From: UBA6770 sp965661115 | Lineage (GTDB): Bacteria > Bacteroidota > Bacteroidia > Flavobacteriales_G > Salibacteraceae | Direction of reading: 5' to 3' | Length of the DNA stretch: 15,136 nucleotides | Assembly: GCA_965661115.1 (NCBI GenBank) | Contig: CBFICO010000060.1 | Span: 1 to 15,136 of the forward strand | In this document: positions 1-6,908 of the stretch, one piece after another | How positions within the stretch are numbered: position 1 is the first letter of the stretch | Layout: each line of letters starts with the position of its first letter | Program-made: the position numbers and the translations under genes | Notes under the pieces: model-generated | What the model saw: only the letters and a program-made list of their open reading frames with translations | What the model was told of the DNA's origin: nothing | Database searches by the model: none

Positions 1-1968
1 TGTGTAATCCTCTATATTAACGAGATCCTCTTCTTCCGGTTCTGTCTCTTCAATAATCACGGCATTAATTTCCAGCACAGGCACGTCATCTTCCAAGGCA
101 TATTCCACCTCTTGATTATTTGCTACTTCATTCTCCTCTTCTCCTTGATCTATGGCCTTTTCGTCCTCTAGCGAGGATTCGTACAACCGATATTTTTTGT
201 TCATATAAACAAGGTCCACGGCCATTTTTTCTGGCGGTATTATTTGATGGCTTTGAATATCTCTATCGAAGTTGCTCATAGGGTTGGTATTTACAATGTA
301 CCTATAATGAATAGAGGTATCTACGTTTGCTACCACGCTATCAAGCCGAGCCATATATCGGTTTTTTACTCCGTTTTTATTCCCCAGGTATATAAACTCA
401 TTTTTAGCGTACGGAAAAACTTGACCTTCATTGGCATACGGGATTTCGGTTAAGCGAATTAATGGTTCTTTTTTTCCCTTAAACAAATACAAATCTTTGG
501 TCGGCATCATATCGTTTCTAAACTTTCTATGAGTAAAAAGCGAATCATTGGGTCTGTTGCTCGAGAACACAATTTCGCCATTTGAGTTAACATACTTCGG
601 CTCTAAATCATCATAGATATCGTTGGTTAATTTCTTTACCGTATTTGCGGTTAAACTGTACTCCCAAATATCAGATTGACCTTTTAAAGTTGCAGAAAGT
701 ATAAGCTTGGTTCCATCTGGAGAGAAGGACATATCTACCACTTCATCAACCTTAAAAACAGGGCGCTCATAGCCCATTCCCGATTCTTTTTCATACAGCG
801 TTAAAAAAGGTTCAGCGTTTCGTTCTTCAATTACTGCAAGCACCTGACCATCAGGCCTCCAAGCAATTAAAGGATACGAATAATCTGGCAATCTATCGTA
901 TCGAATTCCGCCTTTACTTATGGTATGTCTGCGCCTTTTATCCAAATCTAACACCTGCACTTTATACCGCCCTTCTCTGTTCTTAACATAGGCCAATTGG
1001 TTTCCGTCTGGACTTTTGCTTACTTGATAGTACTCGCGTTTTTTTCTGGTTTTGGCTTGCAGTTCATTGTCTTCAGAAAACGATTCCTTTTCTTTTTCCA
1101 TGTCGTATTTCACTTGGTAATGTAACCAAGAATCACGTGTTAATTCGTTGAGCGGAACACCTAACACAAACAAAAAACCACTTTCTATACTTCTGCTTAC
1201 TCGGGCCATGTATAGCACATTGGGGATTACTTCAGGCCCATAAACCTCGGCAACATAATTCCAGATAGCATACCCCGCGCAGGTCTTGTCTTTTCCGTTA
1301 AGATGGTTAAAGCGTTTAAAGCGATTGGTGGTAACTCCGTCTTTAATTCTATTCTTGATTTCAACACTATTAGGGTCTGATATATAAGAAACCAACCCAT
1401 CGGTGTACCACTCGGGTATTGTGAGAAGAGTCGCATTCCGGATGACTTCTTTCCAGTTATCACCAAAAAACATTTTGTTCACCAGCATTGATGCCATGTT
1501 TTGGCGCATTTGCAAATCAAATTTGTTGTAATCGCCTTCAAAATACAGGAAAATATTAGAGCTAGCTATTTGAGTTACACCACCAGTTCCTTGATCAAAC
1601 TCGTCGAAATCTATATTGCTCTGTTTATACTCTGATAGCTTATTGTATACAATAAAATTGAGCTCTCCAGTAAACCCGAAGCCAATCTTCTTTTCTAAAG
1701 TTTTTAGATGTTGGCGATAGTTTCGAGCAACATATTCTGATAGTTTTTCGCCACCTCGATATTGATAGATTTTATAGTCCTTAAACTCATAGAAGGTCCA
1801 AAAAAACTGCTCGTGTTGAACTCTGTTTTTCCCAAAGGTCATTCGCATGCCATTGTTAAACTGGCTATTTGAAAAATAGGGTGCCGCAAAAAGCAGCAGA
1901 AGTACAAGGGTGATATGTCTTCTAAACAGCGTCAATGCCTTAAAATTAAGGGCAGTAAAGGTAGTCAT
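1..1968 (-). CDS. Exported TolB-like beta-propeller protein with peptidase-MA-like front domain (partial, 3' end missing)
   Basis: The frame is open from an ATG at 1968 to the left edge (656 codons, no stop), so the C-terminus lies outside the window. Residues 10-36 look like a signal peptide: a basic stretch (FRRH), a leucine-rich core, then FSNSQ. Residues about 50-290 resemble the gluzincin/peptidase-MA-like domain often fused to propellers in Bacteroidota. The conserved downstream segment is present (IPEWYTDGLVSYIS, 184-197), but where HExxH is expected the sequence reads MRQNMASMLV, so the domain is probably not catalytic. Residues about 310-600 carry PD40/WD40-like blades with SPDG signatures (SKSPDGNQLAYV, FSPDGTKLILS) and an FSSNRP motif, as in TolB. 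Residues about 608-655 are very acidic. Such proteins are usually listed as translocation protein TolB, but nothing here indicates a true Tol-Pal role. I infer a periplasmic or surface scaffold. Its start lies only 3 bases from the divergent hydrolase region. The family assignment is fair; the function is unknown. Confidence 0.85.
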   Translation of the reverse strand, partial: MTTFTALNFKALTLFRRHITLVLLLLFAAPYFSNSQFNNGMRMTFGKNRVQHEQFFWTFYEFKDYKIYQYRGGEKLSEYVARNYRQHLKTLEKKIGFGFTGELNFIVYNKLSEYKQSNIDFDEFDQGTGGVTQIASSNIFLYFEGDYNKFDLQMRQNMASMLVNKMFFGDNWKEVIRNATLLTIPEWYTDGLVSYISDPNSVEIKNRIKDGVTTNRFKRFNHLNGKDKTCAGYAIWNYVAEVYGPEVIPNVLYMARVSRSIESGFLFVLGVPLNELTRDSWLHYQVKYDMEKEKESFSEDNELQAKTRKKREYYQVSKSPDGNQLAYVKNREGRYKVQVLDLDKRRRHTISKGGIRYDRLPDYSYPLIAWRPDGQVLAVIEERNAEPFLTLYEKESGMGYERPVFKVDEVVDMSFSPDGTKLILSATLKGQSDIWEYSLTANTVKKLTNDIYDDLEPKYVNSNGEIVFSSNRPNDSLFTHRKFRNDMMPTKDLYLFKGKKEPLIRLTEIPYANEGQVFPYAKNEFIYLGNKNGVKNRYMARLDSVVANVDTSIHYRYIVNTNPMSNFDRDIQSHQIIPPEKMAVDLVYMNKKYRLYESSLEDEKAIDQGEEENEVANNQEVEYALEDDVPVLEINAVIIEETEPEEEDLVNIEDYT

Positions 1969-1975
1969 TAAATGT

Positions 1976-1983
1976 ATTTTTGC
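1976..1983 (+). promoter_or_regulatory. Bacteroidota -7 box for the MBL-fold hydrolase
   Basis: The octamer TATTTTTG fits the TAnnTTTG -7 consensus of the Bacteroidota primary sigma factor. It would start transcription near 1990. That is downstream of the upstream ATG at 1972, so it favours translation from 2044 (or 2035). No convincing -33 TTG was found at the usual distance. Confidence 0.45.
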
Positions 1984-2043
1984 TCACCAGAATACCTTAT
2001 CGGGCATATTGATGACTTAAATTTTACAAACGAAATGGCCACA

Positions 2044-2679
2044 ATGTTAAAATCCTTCGTGTTTAGTCCTTTTCAGGAGAATACCTACGTTATTTATGAT
2101 GACACTAAACAGTCCGCAATTGTTGACCCTGGTTGTTATGAGCAACGCGAAAAAGAGGAACTAAAAAAATGGATTGAAAGCCAAGGTTTACAACCTGTTT
2201 TGCTGTTGAATACGCATAGTCATTTAGACCATGTTTTTGGCAACGCCTTTGTTGCTCGAACGTGGAACTTAACTCCAAAAGTTCATCCATTAGATAAACC
2301 AGTTTATGAAAGGTTTGAACAGATGGCGCATGCGTACGGAATTCCTGGAACAGAAACACCTCCAGAGCCTGATTACGAATTAGAAGAAGGAAAAACCATA
2401 GCTTTTGGGAATACCGTATTGAATGTTTATTTCTTACCAGGACATTGTCCAGGGCATGTTGCCTTTGAGTGCGAAGCCGAGAATTGGATTTTGGGCGGCG
2501 ATGTTTTGTTTAGAGGCTCTATTGGTAGAACCGACCTTCCGGGAGGCGACATGGATACACTGATTGACTCCATAAAAAATAAGCTATTGTTATTGGATGA
2601 AAATAGGGTAGTCTATTCTGGTCATGGACCAGAAACTACATTACGAGAAGAAAAAAAGAGTAATCCTTTTTTAGTTTAG
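2044..2679 (+). CDS. Metallo-beta-lactamase-fold hydrolase, glyoxalase II-like
   Basis: This is a 211-residue single-domain zinc hydrolase of the hydroxyacylglutathione hydrolase/YcbL type. The metal ligands are all visible: HSHLDH (H58, H60, D62, H63), the PGHCPGH segment (H134), GGD (D153) and SGHG (H194). The GRTDLPGGD loop after the third motif is typical of glyoxalase II-like enzymes. There is no extra C-terminal glutathione-binding domain, so the substrate is probably a small thioester other than classical S-lactoylglutathione, but it cannot be named from sequence. It should be a soluble cytoplasmic enzyme. The frame extends upstream to an ATG at 1972, but that stretch overlaps the likely promoter. 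Family members begin close to the KSFVFSPFQENTY segment, so 2044 is preferred, with 2035 possible. Its stop codon directly abuts the stop of the convergent gene, with no base between them. Confidence 0.9.
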   Translation: MLKSFVFSPFQENTYVIYDDTKQSAIVDPGCYEQREKEELKKWIESQGLQPVLLLNTHSHLDHVFGNAFVARTWNLTPKVHPLDKPVYERFEQMAHAYGIPGTETPPEPDYELEEGKTIAFGNTVLNVYFLPGHCPGHVAFECEAENWILGGDVLFRGSIGRTDLPGGDMDTLIDSIKNKLLLLDENRVVYSGHGPETTLREEKKSNPFLV

Positions 2680-3513
2680 TTACTTATTCGGTTCATCAGC
2701 ATCATAACCCTCTGGTAAGCCTATGGCATCAACTGGAGGGCAAATTTTCATACGGTAAGGACGACTTAAAAAGAATCGCAGCGAAACTGTAATTGGCCAA
2801 TATTGACTATTAAAATAGGGCATATCAAACCTACCGCTATTAAAGTTTTGGATGTTTAAAATTGGAAATTCAACAGTTGGAATAACCATCAGTTTTTTGC
2901 TTGCTCTTACTCCCCAGCCTATTCGATAATACAAGTATGAATGAAAAGCTCCTTGAGTAGTTTCTGTTAAACCAGGAAGGTTGGTTGTATAGCTTCTTTT
3001 GGTGGCTACCCCATAGCCAACTTGACCTCCAAGTGTATGCTGCAAAAAGGTTTTATCTGACAATTTATTGGCTCCACTAATTTCAATGTGCGCATTAGCA
3101 AAATGGTCTGAAAATGTATTTTGTCCAGCTCCTAATGCAGTTGAAGCCGCTGGCGTTACCAATTGATTCTCGAAACCTTCTTGACCTTTAATCCATCGAT
3201 AATTTATACCGTAGTTCCAGTATTTAAAAAAGTATAGATTGGTGATAAGATGATACCTCCCGAACTCGCCAAAAAAACCTAAGTTACCTCCGGGGCTAGA
3301 GTTTGTGGTAAAAACGGTATCTCCAATCTTGGTGCCTTCTGCTTCTCTTGTGTGTAAAACGCTTACCGGAAAAGTAACACCTGGTCCAAAATACCAACCG
3401 ATTTTTTCAAACCGAGGTGGCTGTGGAAAAGCATCCTTCTTTTTTCGATTATACCCTTGGCCAAAAGAACTAACTACAACAAATAGCGAAGCAAATAAAA
3501 TTATATATCTCAC
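2680..3513 (-). CDS. Exported probable outer-membrane beta-barrel protein, unknown function
   Basis: This 277-residue protein starts at GTG. Residues 1-19 form a clear signal peptide ending in SSFGQ, a common Bacteroidota cleavage context. The mature part is rich in aromatic and alternating hydrophobic residues (FGPGVTFPVSV, LYFFKYWNYGINYRW, YLYYRIGWGV, YWPITVSLRFFL), the usual look of a small outer-membrane beta-barrel. The last predicted strand (VSLRFFL) is followed by a tail of about 30 residues. I do not recognise the family. The start codon overlaps the kmo stop codon as GTGA, so translation is probably coupled to kmo and the two share a transcript. No role in kynurenine metabolism can be read from the sequence. 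It may simply be a co-transcribed envelope gene. There is no room for a terminator before the convergent gene. Confidence 0.8.
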   Translation of the reverse strand: MRYIILFASLFVVVSSFGQGYNRKKKDAFPQPPRFEKIGWYFGPGVTFPVSVLHTREAEGTKIGDTVFTTNSSPGGNLGFFGEFGRYHLITNLYFFKYWNYGINYRWIKGQEGFENQLVTPAASTALGAGQNTFSDHFANAHIEISGANKLSDKTFLQHTLGGQVGYGVATKRSYTTNLPGLTETTQGAFHSYLYYRIGWGVRASKKLMVIPTVEFPILNIQNFNSGRFDMPYFNSQYWPITVSLRFFLSRPYRMKICPPVDAIGLPEGYDADEPNK

Positions 3514-4844
3514 AATTGAGCCAATATTTGATCTTCTACTTCTTGACTATCCCAAACTTGCTTGATGTCTTCTTTGGCCATTATTTCATCCATAATTTTC
3601 TCTTGCTTTTTACCTATAGCTAGAGCATCGGCATAAGGTGTATGACTAAAGGTTACCATACTGTACAACGGCACCCATTTATCTGGATACTTGTCATAGA
3701 TTTTCTTTTCAATCTTTTTGCGCAACAAAAACATTTCATCACCAACTAAATCACGCATTTCAATATAATTCTGCAAGGCCAAATCAGCAATAGCATCACC
3801 GTTTGGTTTTCTGATAATGGAGTATTCTTTAAACAAATCAGCCCAGTTATTTCCATGCTTTTCGGTTAATCTCCACCACTCAGAGCAATCCTCAAATCCA
3901 GAGTTCATCCCCTGTCCATAAAAAGGCACAATTGCATGAGAGGCATCACCCATAAGCATAACCTTATCTGCATGGTGCCAAGGCTCACATCTAATAATAG
4001 CCAATGAAGCTGTAGGGTTTTCGTGGTAATCTTGAATCAGTGTTGGCATTAGTGGCACTGCATCTGGAAAAGTCGTTTTGAAAAAATTCATGATTTTTTC
4101 GTCGGTGTCTAGGCTTTCAAACGAGGTTTCACCCTCAAACGGAAAGAATAAGGTAACAGTAAAACTGCCATCTAAATTTGCCAATGCAATTAGCATAAAT
4201 TCCCCCCTTGGCCAGATATGCAAGGCGTTTTTATCCATCTTATGGCTTCCATCCTCGTTTGGTGGAATTACCAATTCTTTGTAACCGTGTCTTAAGTAGG
4301 TTTGAGAATAATTGAACCTATCGGTTTTTTGCAGACGTGTTCTAACCGCAGAAAAAGCGCCATCAGTTCCGTAAATCTGATTAGCCTCCGCCATTATCAT
4401 CTCACCAGAATGTGCATCCTGAAAAGCTACCTCGCCTTTGTTTATGTCTAAATCAACACAACGCTTATCAAAATACAGGTTAACATTATCGTGCTTAGCA
4501 GCTTCTAGTATCAATTTTCGGTTTAGCTCTCCTCTTGATACAGAATAAATAGCTTCACCTTCTTTACCATAAGCCTGGTAGGTAATTTCGCCACCAACCG
4601 AATGCATTTTTCTACCGTACATTGGAATAGCAATCTCCTCTATTTGATCAGAAATTCCAGCAATTTCCAAAGCTCTCCAACCTCTATTTGATAGCGCTAA
4701 ATTTATTGAGCGACCTCCAATAAAATCTACGTCTCTTATATCTCCGCGTCTGTCGTAAACATCAACTTGAAATCCTTTTTTTGCTAATAATACGGCTTGT
4801 AAACTTCCTACTAAACCAGCGCCAACAACTAGTGCCTTTTCCAT
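3510..4844 (-). CDS. kmo: Kynurenine 3-monooxygenase
   Basis: This FAD- and NADPH-dependent aromatic hydroxylase converts L-kynurenine to 3-hydroxykynurenine. Its 444 residues are close to the usual bacterial length. The N-terminus has the dinucleotide-binding fold (VVGAGLVGSLQA, residues 6-17), followed by the FIGGRSINLALSNRG segment (41-55) characteristic of KMO. The second FAD-binding motif is intact at 298-320 (MGDASHAIVPFYGQGMN, then GFEDC). The C-terminal region contains the LRKKIEKK and MVTFSHTPYADA stretches seen in KMO. The ATG at 4844 lies one base after the stop of the 38-residue microprotein, and the 3' end overlaps the barrel gene by 4 bp, so the three genes look like one transcript. 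KynU, encoded just upstream, uses its product. Together they supply 3-hydroxyanthranilate, normally destined for quinolinate and NAD. The identification is very secure. Confidence 0.97.
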   Translation of the reverse strand: MEKALVVGAGLVGSLQAVLLAKKGFQVDVYDRRGDIRDVDFIGGRSINLALSNRGWRALEIAGISDQIEEIAIPMYGRKMHSVGGEITYQAYGKEGEAIYSVSRGELNRKLILEAAKHDNVNLYFDKRCVDLDINKGEVAFQDAHSGEMIMAEANQIYGTDGAFSAVRTRLQKTDRFNYSQTYLRHGYKELVIPPNEDGSHKMDKNALHIWPRGEFMLIALANLDGSFTVTLFFPFEGETSFESLDTDEKIMNFFKTTFPDAVPLMPTLIQDYHENPTASLAIIRCEPWHHADKVMLMGDASHAIVPFYGQGMNSGFEDCSEWWRLTEKHGNNWADLFKEYSIIRKPNGDAIADLALQNYIEMRDLVGDEMFLLRKKIEKKIYDKYPDKWVPLYSMVTFSHTPYADALAIGKKQEKIMDEIMAKEDIKQVWDSQEVEDQILAQL

Positions 4845-4845
4845 G

Positions 4846-4962
4846 TTAATCGTCGAATTTTCTTTTAAAATAATTGTTTTTTCTGGGTCCTTTGTTTGCC
4901 ATTCTGGAAAAGATGCGAATCATCACAATCCCGAATAACAATATGCCCAAAACCTTTAACAA
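4846..4962 (-). CDS. 38-residue membrane microprotein upstream of kmo (TTG start)
   Basis: A short frame reads TTG TTA AAG at 4962 through to TAA at 4846-4848. The protein has a hydrophobic helix at residues 2-17 (LKVLGILLFGIVMIRI) and then a strongly basic tail (RMANKGPRKNNYFKRKFDD), giving the pattern of a single-pass membrane protein with a cytoplasmic basic tail. In-frame stops lie three codons upstream, and no in-frame ATG precedes the helix. The only ATG starts, at M14 and M21, would lie inside or after it. Support comes from position: the stop is one base from the kmo ATG, and a promoter-like pair sits just upstream, giving a leader of about 14 nt. It resembles in layout the short DUF4834-type proteins of Flavobacteriia, but I am unsure of that link. 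A role in anchoring Kmo to the membrane is only speculation. Confidence 0.55.
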   Translation of the reverse strand: MLKVLGILLFGIVMIRIFSRMANKGPRKNNYFKRKFDD

Positions 4963-4982
4963 TTCTCGTCTCTATTAGTTTT

Positions 4983-5010
4983 CAAATGTATAGGCTGTGA
5001 GGTAATCAAA
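4983..5010 (-). promoter_or_regulatory. Promoter of the microprotein-kmo-barrel unit
   Basis: On the minus strand TTTG (5010-5007) is followed after 16 bases by TACATTTG (4990-4983), which matches TAnnTTTG. The spacing is slightly shorter than the usual 17-23 bases. The site lies just after the GNAT stop codon and predicts a start near 4976. This implies that kmo can be transcribed separately from kynU. Confidence 0.5.
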
Positions 5011-5022
5011 AGTTGACATAAC

Positions 5023-5541
5023 TCAATGTTGATTTAAATAATTAGCTCGAGTAATTGAATACACTTTTGTAGGCATTCCATGGTCTTTCGAGTCCATTTT
5101 GTAGGTAAATCCTAAACGTTCCATGACTTTAAACGAAGCTTTGTTTTCAATTACCGCTTCAGCTACTATCTCATTTAGATTGAGCGTTTTAAAACCAAAT
5201 TCAATACAGGCTTTTCCTACTTCTGTGGCACAACCTTTTCGCCATTTATCTTGAAATAGACGGTAGCCCAAATCAACTTGGCTGTCCTCTCTTTTTTTGA
5301 GTCCGCACCAACCCCAAAGCTCGCCAGTTACTTTGTGAACAATTGCCCAGCGACCAAAACCATTTTTTTTGTAATCGGAGTAATTTTCTAGAAATTCCAT
5401 GGCCTCTGAAATACTTCTAAAAGCCGAATCACCAGTAAAACTAGTAACCTCTGGGTCGAGATTTAAACTGTAGAACATATTGGCATCAGTCACCTTTAGC
5501 TCCCGAAGTAAAAATCGCTCCTTTTCGATTACCCCTTCCAT
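5023..5541 (-). CDS. GNAT-family N-acetyltransferase (RimJ/RimL-like)
   Basis: This 172-residue protein has the full GNAT fold in order: an N-terminal strand with LLRELKVTDANMF, a central GRWAIVHKVTGELWGWCGL strand pair, and DLGYRLFQDKWRKGCATE. The last segment contains the acetyl-CoA pyrophosphate-binding loop (RKGCAT, compare Q/RxxGxG/A) and leads into its helix. The C-terminal motif B region, ENKASFKVMERLGF, is typical of the RimJ/RimL-type group that acetylates protein N-termini or small amines. The substrate cannot be told from sequence. The ATG at 5541 lies 2 bases after the kynU stop, so the gene is almost certainly co-transcribed with kynU. Whether it acts on a kynurenine-pathway compound is an open question; many GNAT genes sit in unrelated operons. 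Confidence 0.9.
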   Translation of the reverse strand: MEGVIEKERFLLRELKVTDANMFYSLNLDPEVTSFTGDSAFRSISEAMEFLENYSDYKKNGFGRWAIVHKVTGELWGWCGLKKREDSQVDLGYRLFQDKWRKGCATEVGKACIEFGFKTLNLNEIVAEAVIENKASFKVMERLGFTYKMDSKDHGMPTKVYSITRANYLNQH

Positions 5542-5543
5542 GT

Positions 5544-6821
5544 TTATGCTTGAACTGCTCTATCTAAAATTTCAGCAAATCGATAACAATCTTCATAGGA
5601 ATTATAGATAGGAACGGGAGCAATACGAATTACGTTAGGTTCCCTCCAATCTGCAATTACGCCTTCTTTTGTTAAGAAATCGAATAATTGTTTTCCATGA
5701 CCGTGAACCAGTATTGACAGCTGAGCTCCACGTTCCTCTGAATTTTTTGGAGTAATGATTTCAAAGGAAGAGTTGGGGTGTCTCGCTGAAACTTGGTCAA
5801 TGCAAAACTCTAAGTAACTAGTAAGCTGCAGTGATTTCTTTCGCAGGTTTTCCATTCCTATTTCTGCATGCATATCAACAGCAACTTTATGCGCCGCCAT
5901 TGCTAAAACTGGGGCATTACTTAATTGCCAAGCTTCGGCAGATTTCATAGGTTGAAATCCTTTTTCCATTAAAAATCGAGTTTCCTTGTCGTGCCCCCAC
6001 CAACCGGCAAAACGGTTTAGTTCTGGGTTATTACAATGTCTTTCATGCACAAAAACACCGGATATACTTCCAGGACCAGAATTCAAATATTTATACGAAC
6101 ACCAACAAGCAAAATCTACATTCCAATCGTGCAATTGCAGTGGAACATTACCAGCGCCATGCGCTAAATCCCAACCTACTATGGCCCCTTGTTTTTGACC
6201 CGCTTCGGTAATTGTTTTCATATCGAAAACCTGACCAGTGTAATAATTTACGCCACCAATCATTACCAAGGCCAACTCGTCTCCTACTTCTTCAATTTTT
6301 TGCAATACATCTTCCGTTCTAATGGTGTGCTCACCCACTCTTGGGAATAATTCTACAATTGCCTCACCAGGGTTTAATCCGTGATGTTTTACTTGAGTTT
6401 CCAACGCATATTGATCAGAAGGAAATGCTTTTCCCTCACATATAATCTTGAATCGATTTTCGATTGGTTGGTAAAAAGAGACCATCATCAAGTGCAAGTT
6501 GGTAGTGAGTCCATTCATTGCCACTACCTCAGTAAGTTTTGCTCCTACAATTTTAGATAATGGTTCTGCAAACATTTCGTGATATGAAAACCACGGATGT
6601 TTTGCATCAAAGTGACCTTCAACTCCAAATTTACCCCAATCGTTCAGCTCTTGCTCTATGGCAGCTCGTGCTCCTTTGGGTTGTAACCCGAGACTATTTC
6701 CCGTAAAATATACACAGTTTTCATTGTTGTGTTGAGGAAAAATAAACTCATCTCGGTAACCCTTTAACTCGTCTTTGTTATCTAACTCTTTGGCAAAAGC
6801 TCTATCCCACTTGAAATCCAT
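5544..6821 (-). CDS. kynU: Kynureninase
   Basis: This PLP enzyme cleaves 3-hydroxykynurenine (or kynurenine) to 3-hydroxyanthranilate (or anthranilate) and alanine. From the chosen ATG the protein has 425 residues, normal for the family. Hallmarks include YFTGNSLGLQP near the N-terminus, NGLTTNLHLM (the PLP phosphate loop), GWDLAHGAGN with the cofactor-binding aspartate at about D218, and CSYKYLNSGPGSI with the Schiff-base lysine at about K244. RFAGWWGHD, FQPMKSAEAWQLSNAPV and WREPNVIRIAPVPIYNSYED complete the set. A longer reading from a TTG at 6869 adds 16 basic residues, but it would start inside the probable -7 box, and homologues begin near the MDFKWDRAFAKELD segment. It heads a unit with the GNAT gene and diverges from hemL. 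With Kmo it forms two consecutive steps of tryptophan degradation and NAD synthesis. Confidence 0.96.
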   Translation of the reverse strand: MDFKWDRAFAKELDNKDELKGYRDEFIFPQHNNENCVYFTGNSLGLQPKGARAAIEQELNDWGKFGVEGHFDAKHPWFSYHEMFAEPLSKIVGAKLTEVVAMNGLTTNLHLMMVSFYQPIENRFKIICEGKAFPSDQYALETQVKHHGLNPGEAIVELFPRVGEHTIRTEDVLQKIEEVGDELALVMIGGVNYYTGQVFDMKTITEAGQKQGAIVGWDLAHGAGNVPLQLHDWNVDFACWCSYKYLNSGPGSISGVFVHERHCNNPELNRFAGWWGHDKETRFLMEKGFQPMKSAEAWQLSNAPVLAMAAHKVAVDMHAEIGMENLRKKSLQLTSYLEFCIDQVSARHPNSSFEIITPKNSEERGAQLSILVHGHGKQLFDFLTKEGVIADWREPNVIRIAPVPIYNSYEDCYRFAEILDRAVQA

Positions 6822-6851
6822 TCGGCGTCTTTTTTGTCTATTGAATACGAT

Positions 6852-6859
6852 TATTTTTG
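6852..6859 (+). promoter_or_regulatory. -7 box for hemL
   Basis: The octamer TATTTTTG matches TAnnTTTG and is identical to the box before the MBL-fold gene. It predicts a start near 6866 and a leader of about 43 nt to the hemL ATG. A TTTG at 6833-6836 is 15 bases upstream, closer than usual for a -33 box. It faces the minus-strand box at 6867-6874. Confidence 0.45.
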
Positions 6860-6866
6860 CAAGCCT

Positions 6867-6874
6867 CAAATGTA
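6867..6874 (-). promoter_or_regulatory. -7 box for kynU
   Basis: Read on the minus strand the octamer is TACATTTG, which matches TAnnTTTG and is identical to the box before the microprotein-kmo unit. It predicts a start near 6860 and a leader of about 40 nt to the kynU ATG at 6821. No -33 TTG was found at standard spacing. Confidence 0.45.
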
Positions 6875-6908
6875 GGCAAAGCCTAATAAATAAAAGCGTT
6901 ACACGGCA

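Noticed and set aside
244..453. Open frame of 69 codons on the plus strand inside the propeller gene
   Set aside because: It opposes a continuous 656-codon coding frame and shows no domain or start signal.
1972..2043. Longer N-terminus for the MBL-fold hydrolase
   Set aside because: It overlaps a probable -7 box, and the extra residues do not fit the usual start of the family.
6822..6869. Kynureninase starting at TTG 6869 with a basic 16-residue extension
   Set aside because: The start would lie inside the probable -7 box. The ATG at 6821 matches the family length.
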